DNA from: Liopterus haemorrhoidalis
Lineage: Eukaryota; Arthropoda; Insecta; Coleoptera; Dytiscidae
Assembly: GCA_963971575.1 (NCBI GenBank)
Contig: OZ020618.1
Span: forward strand, 6,450,501-6,514,500
DNA: 64,000 nt
Reading direction: 5' to 3'
The first letter of the stretch is position 1; each line of letters begins with the position of its first letter. The notes beneath the pieces were generated by a model. That model saw only the letters and a list, made by a program, of their open reading frames with translations, was not told the origin of the DNA and made no database searches. This document shows positions 63,700 through 64,000 of the stretch, in pieces. The position numbers and the translations under genes were made by a program.

Positions 63700-64000
63700 T
63701 CGGTAAAAATTGTAGCCGAACGGCTAAACCTAGAGAGTTGAAATTTGGCATGCTTATACAACTCGTTGACCCGCACATAGGAAAAATACTAAAACATCTA
63801 AAAAACATATCCCCCTAAAAACATAAACAAATATGTGCTCATCGAAAAAAAAAATATTTTTTTTAAATTCTGAGTAAGGTATCAAATGAAAGCCCTTGGT
63901 ACGTGAAGTAACGATCAAATTTTTATTTTTCCAAAATAAATTATTTTGAAGCGATTTTCGCCAATATTGTGCAAAAAAATTTTTGTCCCACACCCTGTAG
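63550..64000 (-). repeat. Family-2 composite repeat, cut by window edge
   Basis: Starts GGGTTTTGTAGGTATGACCA, has the longest (CTGT)n tract of the family (about 63612-63699), then GAAATTTGGCATGCTTATAC, ATGTGCTCATCGAAAA and reaches GTCCCACACCCTGTAG at the window end. Confidence 0.88.

Noticed and set aside
1..64000. CRISPR arrays, bacterial operons, integrated viral genes
   Set aside because: Direct repeats here are tandem microsatellites or TE units without regular spacers, and no viral replicase, capsid or glycoprotein motif was seen.

Overview
This window looks like a transposon-saturated stretch of an insect nuclear genome. It is strongly A/T-rich and carries poly-A-like tails, spliced transposase exons, tRNA-derived SINEs and many short non-autonomous elements with exact target-site duplications (TSDs). 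I cannot name the species from sequence alone. I see no bacterial operon, rRNA, functional tRNA or CRISPR array. The only convincing host coding sequence is one short exon (56332-56464, minus) that encodes a signal peptide and has splice sites on both sides. Everything else I can name is mobile DNA or its remains.

Layout. 0-7.5 kb: a (CAGA)n-bearing repeat, a degenerate tandem array, a core-deleted DD41D mariner-like element (3722-4638), a decayed full-length DD41D element of a second lineage (5325-6598) and a 5'-truncated RTE retrotransposon with a 14-bp TSD. 7.5-19 kb: two mirror-oriented copies of a composite repeat with a tRNA-like core, a piggyBac N-terminal fragment, a THAP-domain exon remnant and reverse-transcriptase fragments. 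19-31 kb: mariner remnants, a three-level nest at 20.4-21.8 kb, a 600-bp MITE, a DD39D-like transposase tail and a long-TIR MITE sitting in a repeat whose unoccupied counterpart lies at 55.4-56.0 kb. 31-44 kb: PIF/Harbinger and piggyBac fragments, three copies of a 400-bp CAGT-ended MITE, a DD41D fold-back derivative and hAT MITEs with perfect 8-bp TSDs. 44-54 kb: more (CAGA)n and (CA)n repeats, two adjacent perfect hairpins with identical loops (47412-47547), a nearly intact DD41D transposon (50078-51382) and a spliced Harbinger remnant. 54-64 kb: a hAT element, the host exon, a fold-back MITE, a mariner gene split by a CACTG-ended transposon carrying an unusual ORF tail, a hAT inside a hAT, and a core-deleted mariner.

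How it fits together. At least six DNA-transposon superfamilies are represented (Tc1/mariner in several DDxD types, hAT, piggyBac, PIF/Harbinger, a probable CMC-type element and pogo-like MITEs), with RTE and other non-LTR retrotransposon pieces. Nesting and TSDs give relative ages at many places. Several Tc1/mariner copies have lost the catalytic core while keeping the N-terminal DNA-binding region and/or the C-terminal tail. The observations I would follow first are the CACTG/TTA-TSD element inside the mariner at 58.8-59.6 kb, the twin GGGCA-loop hairpins, and a set of MITE families that share terminal style and are built from iterated short words.
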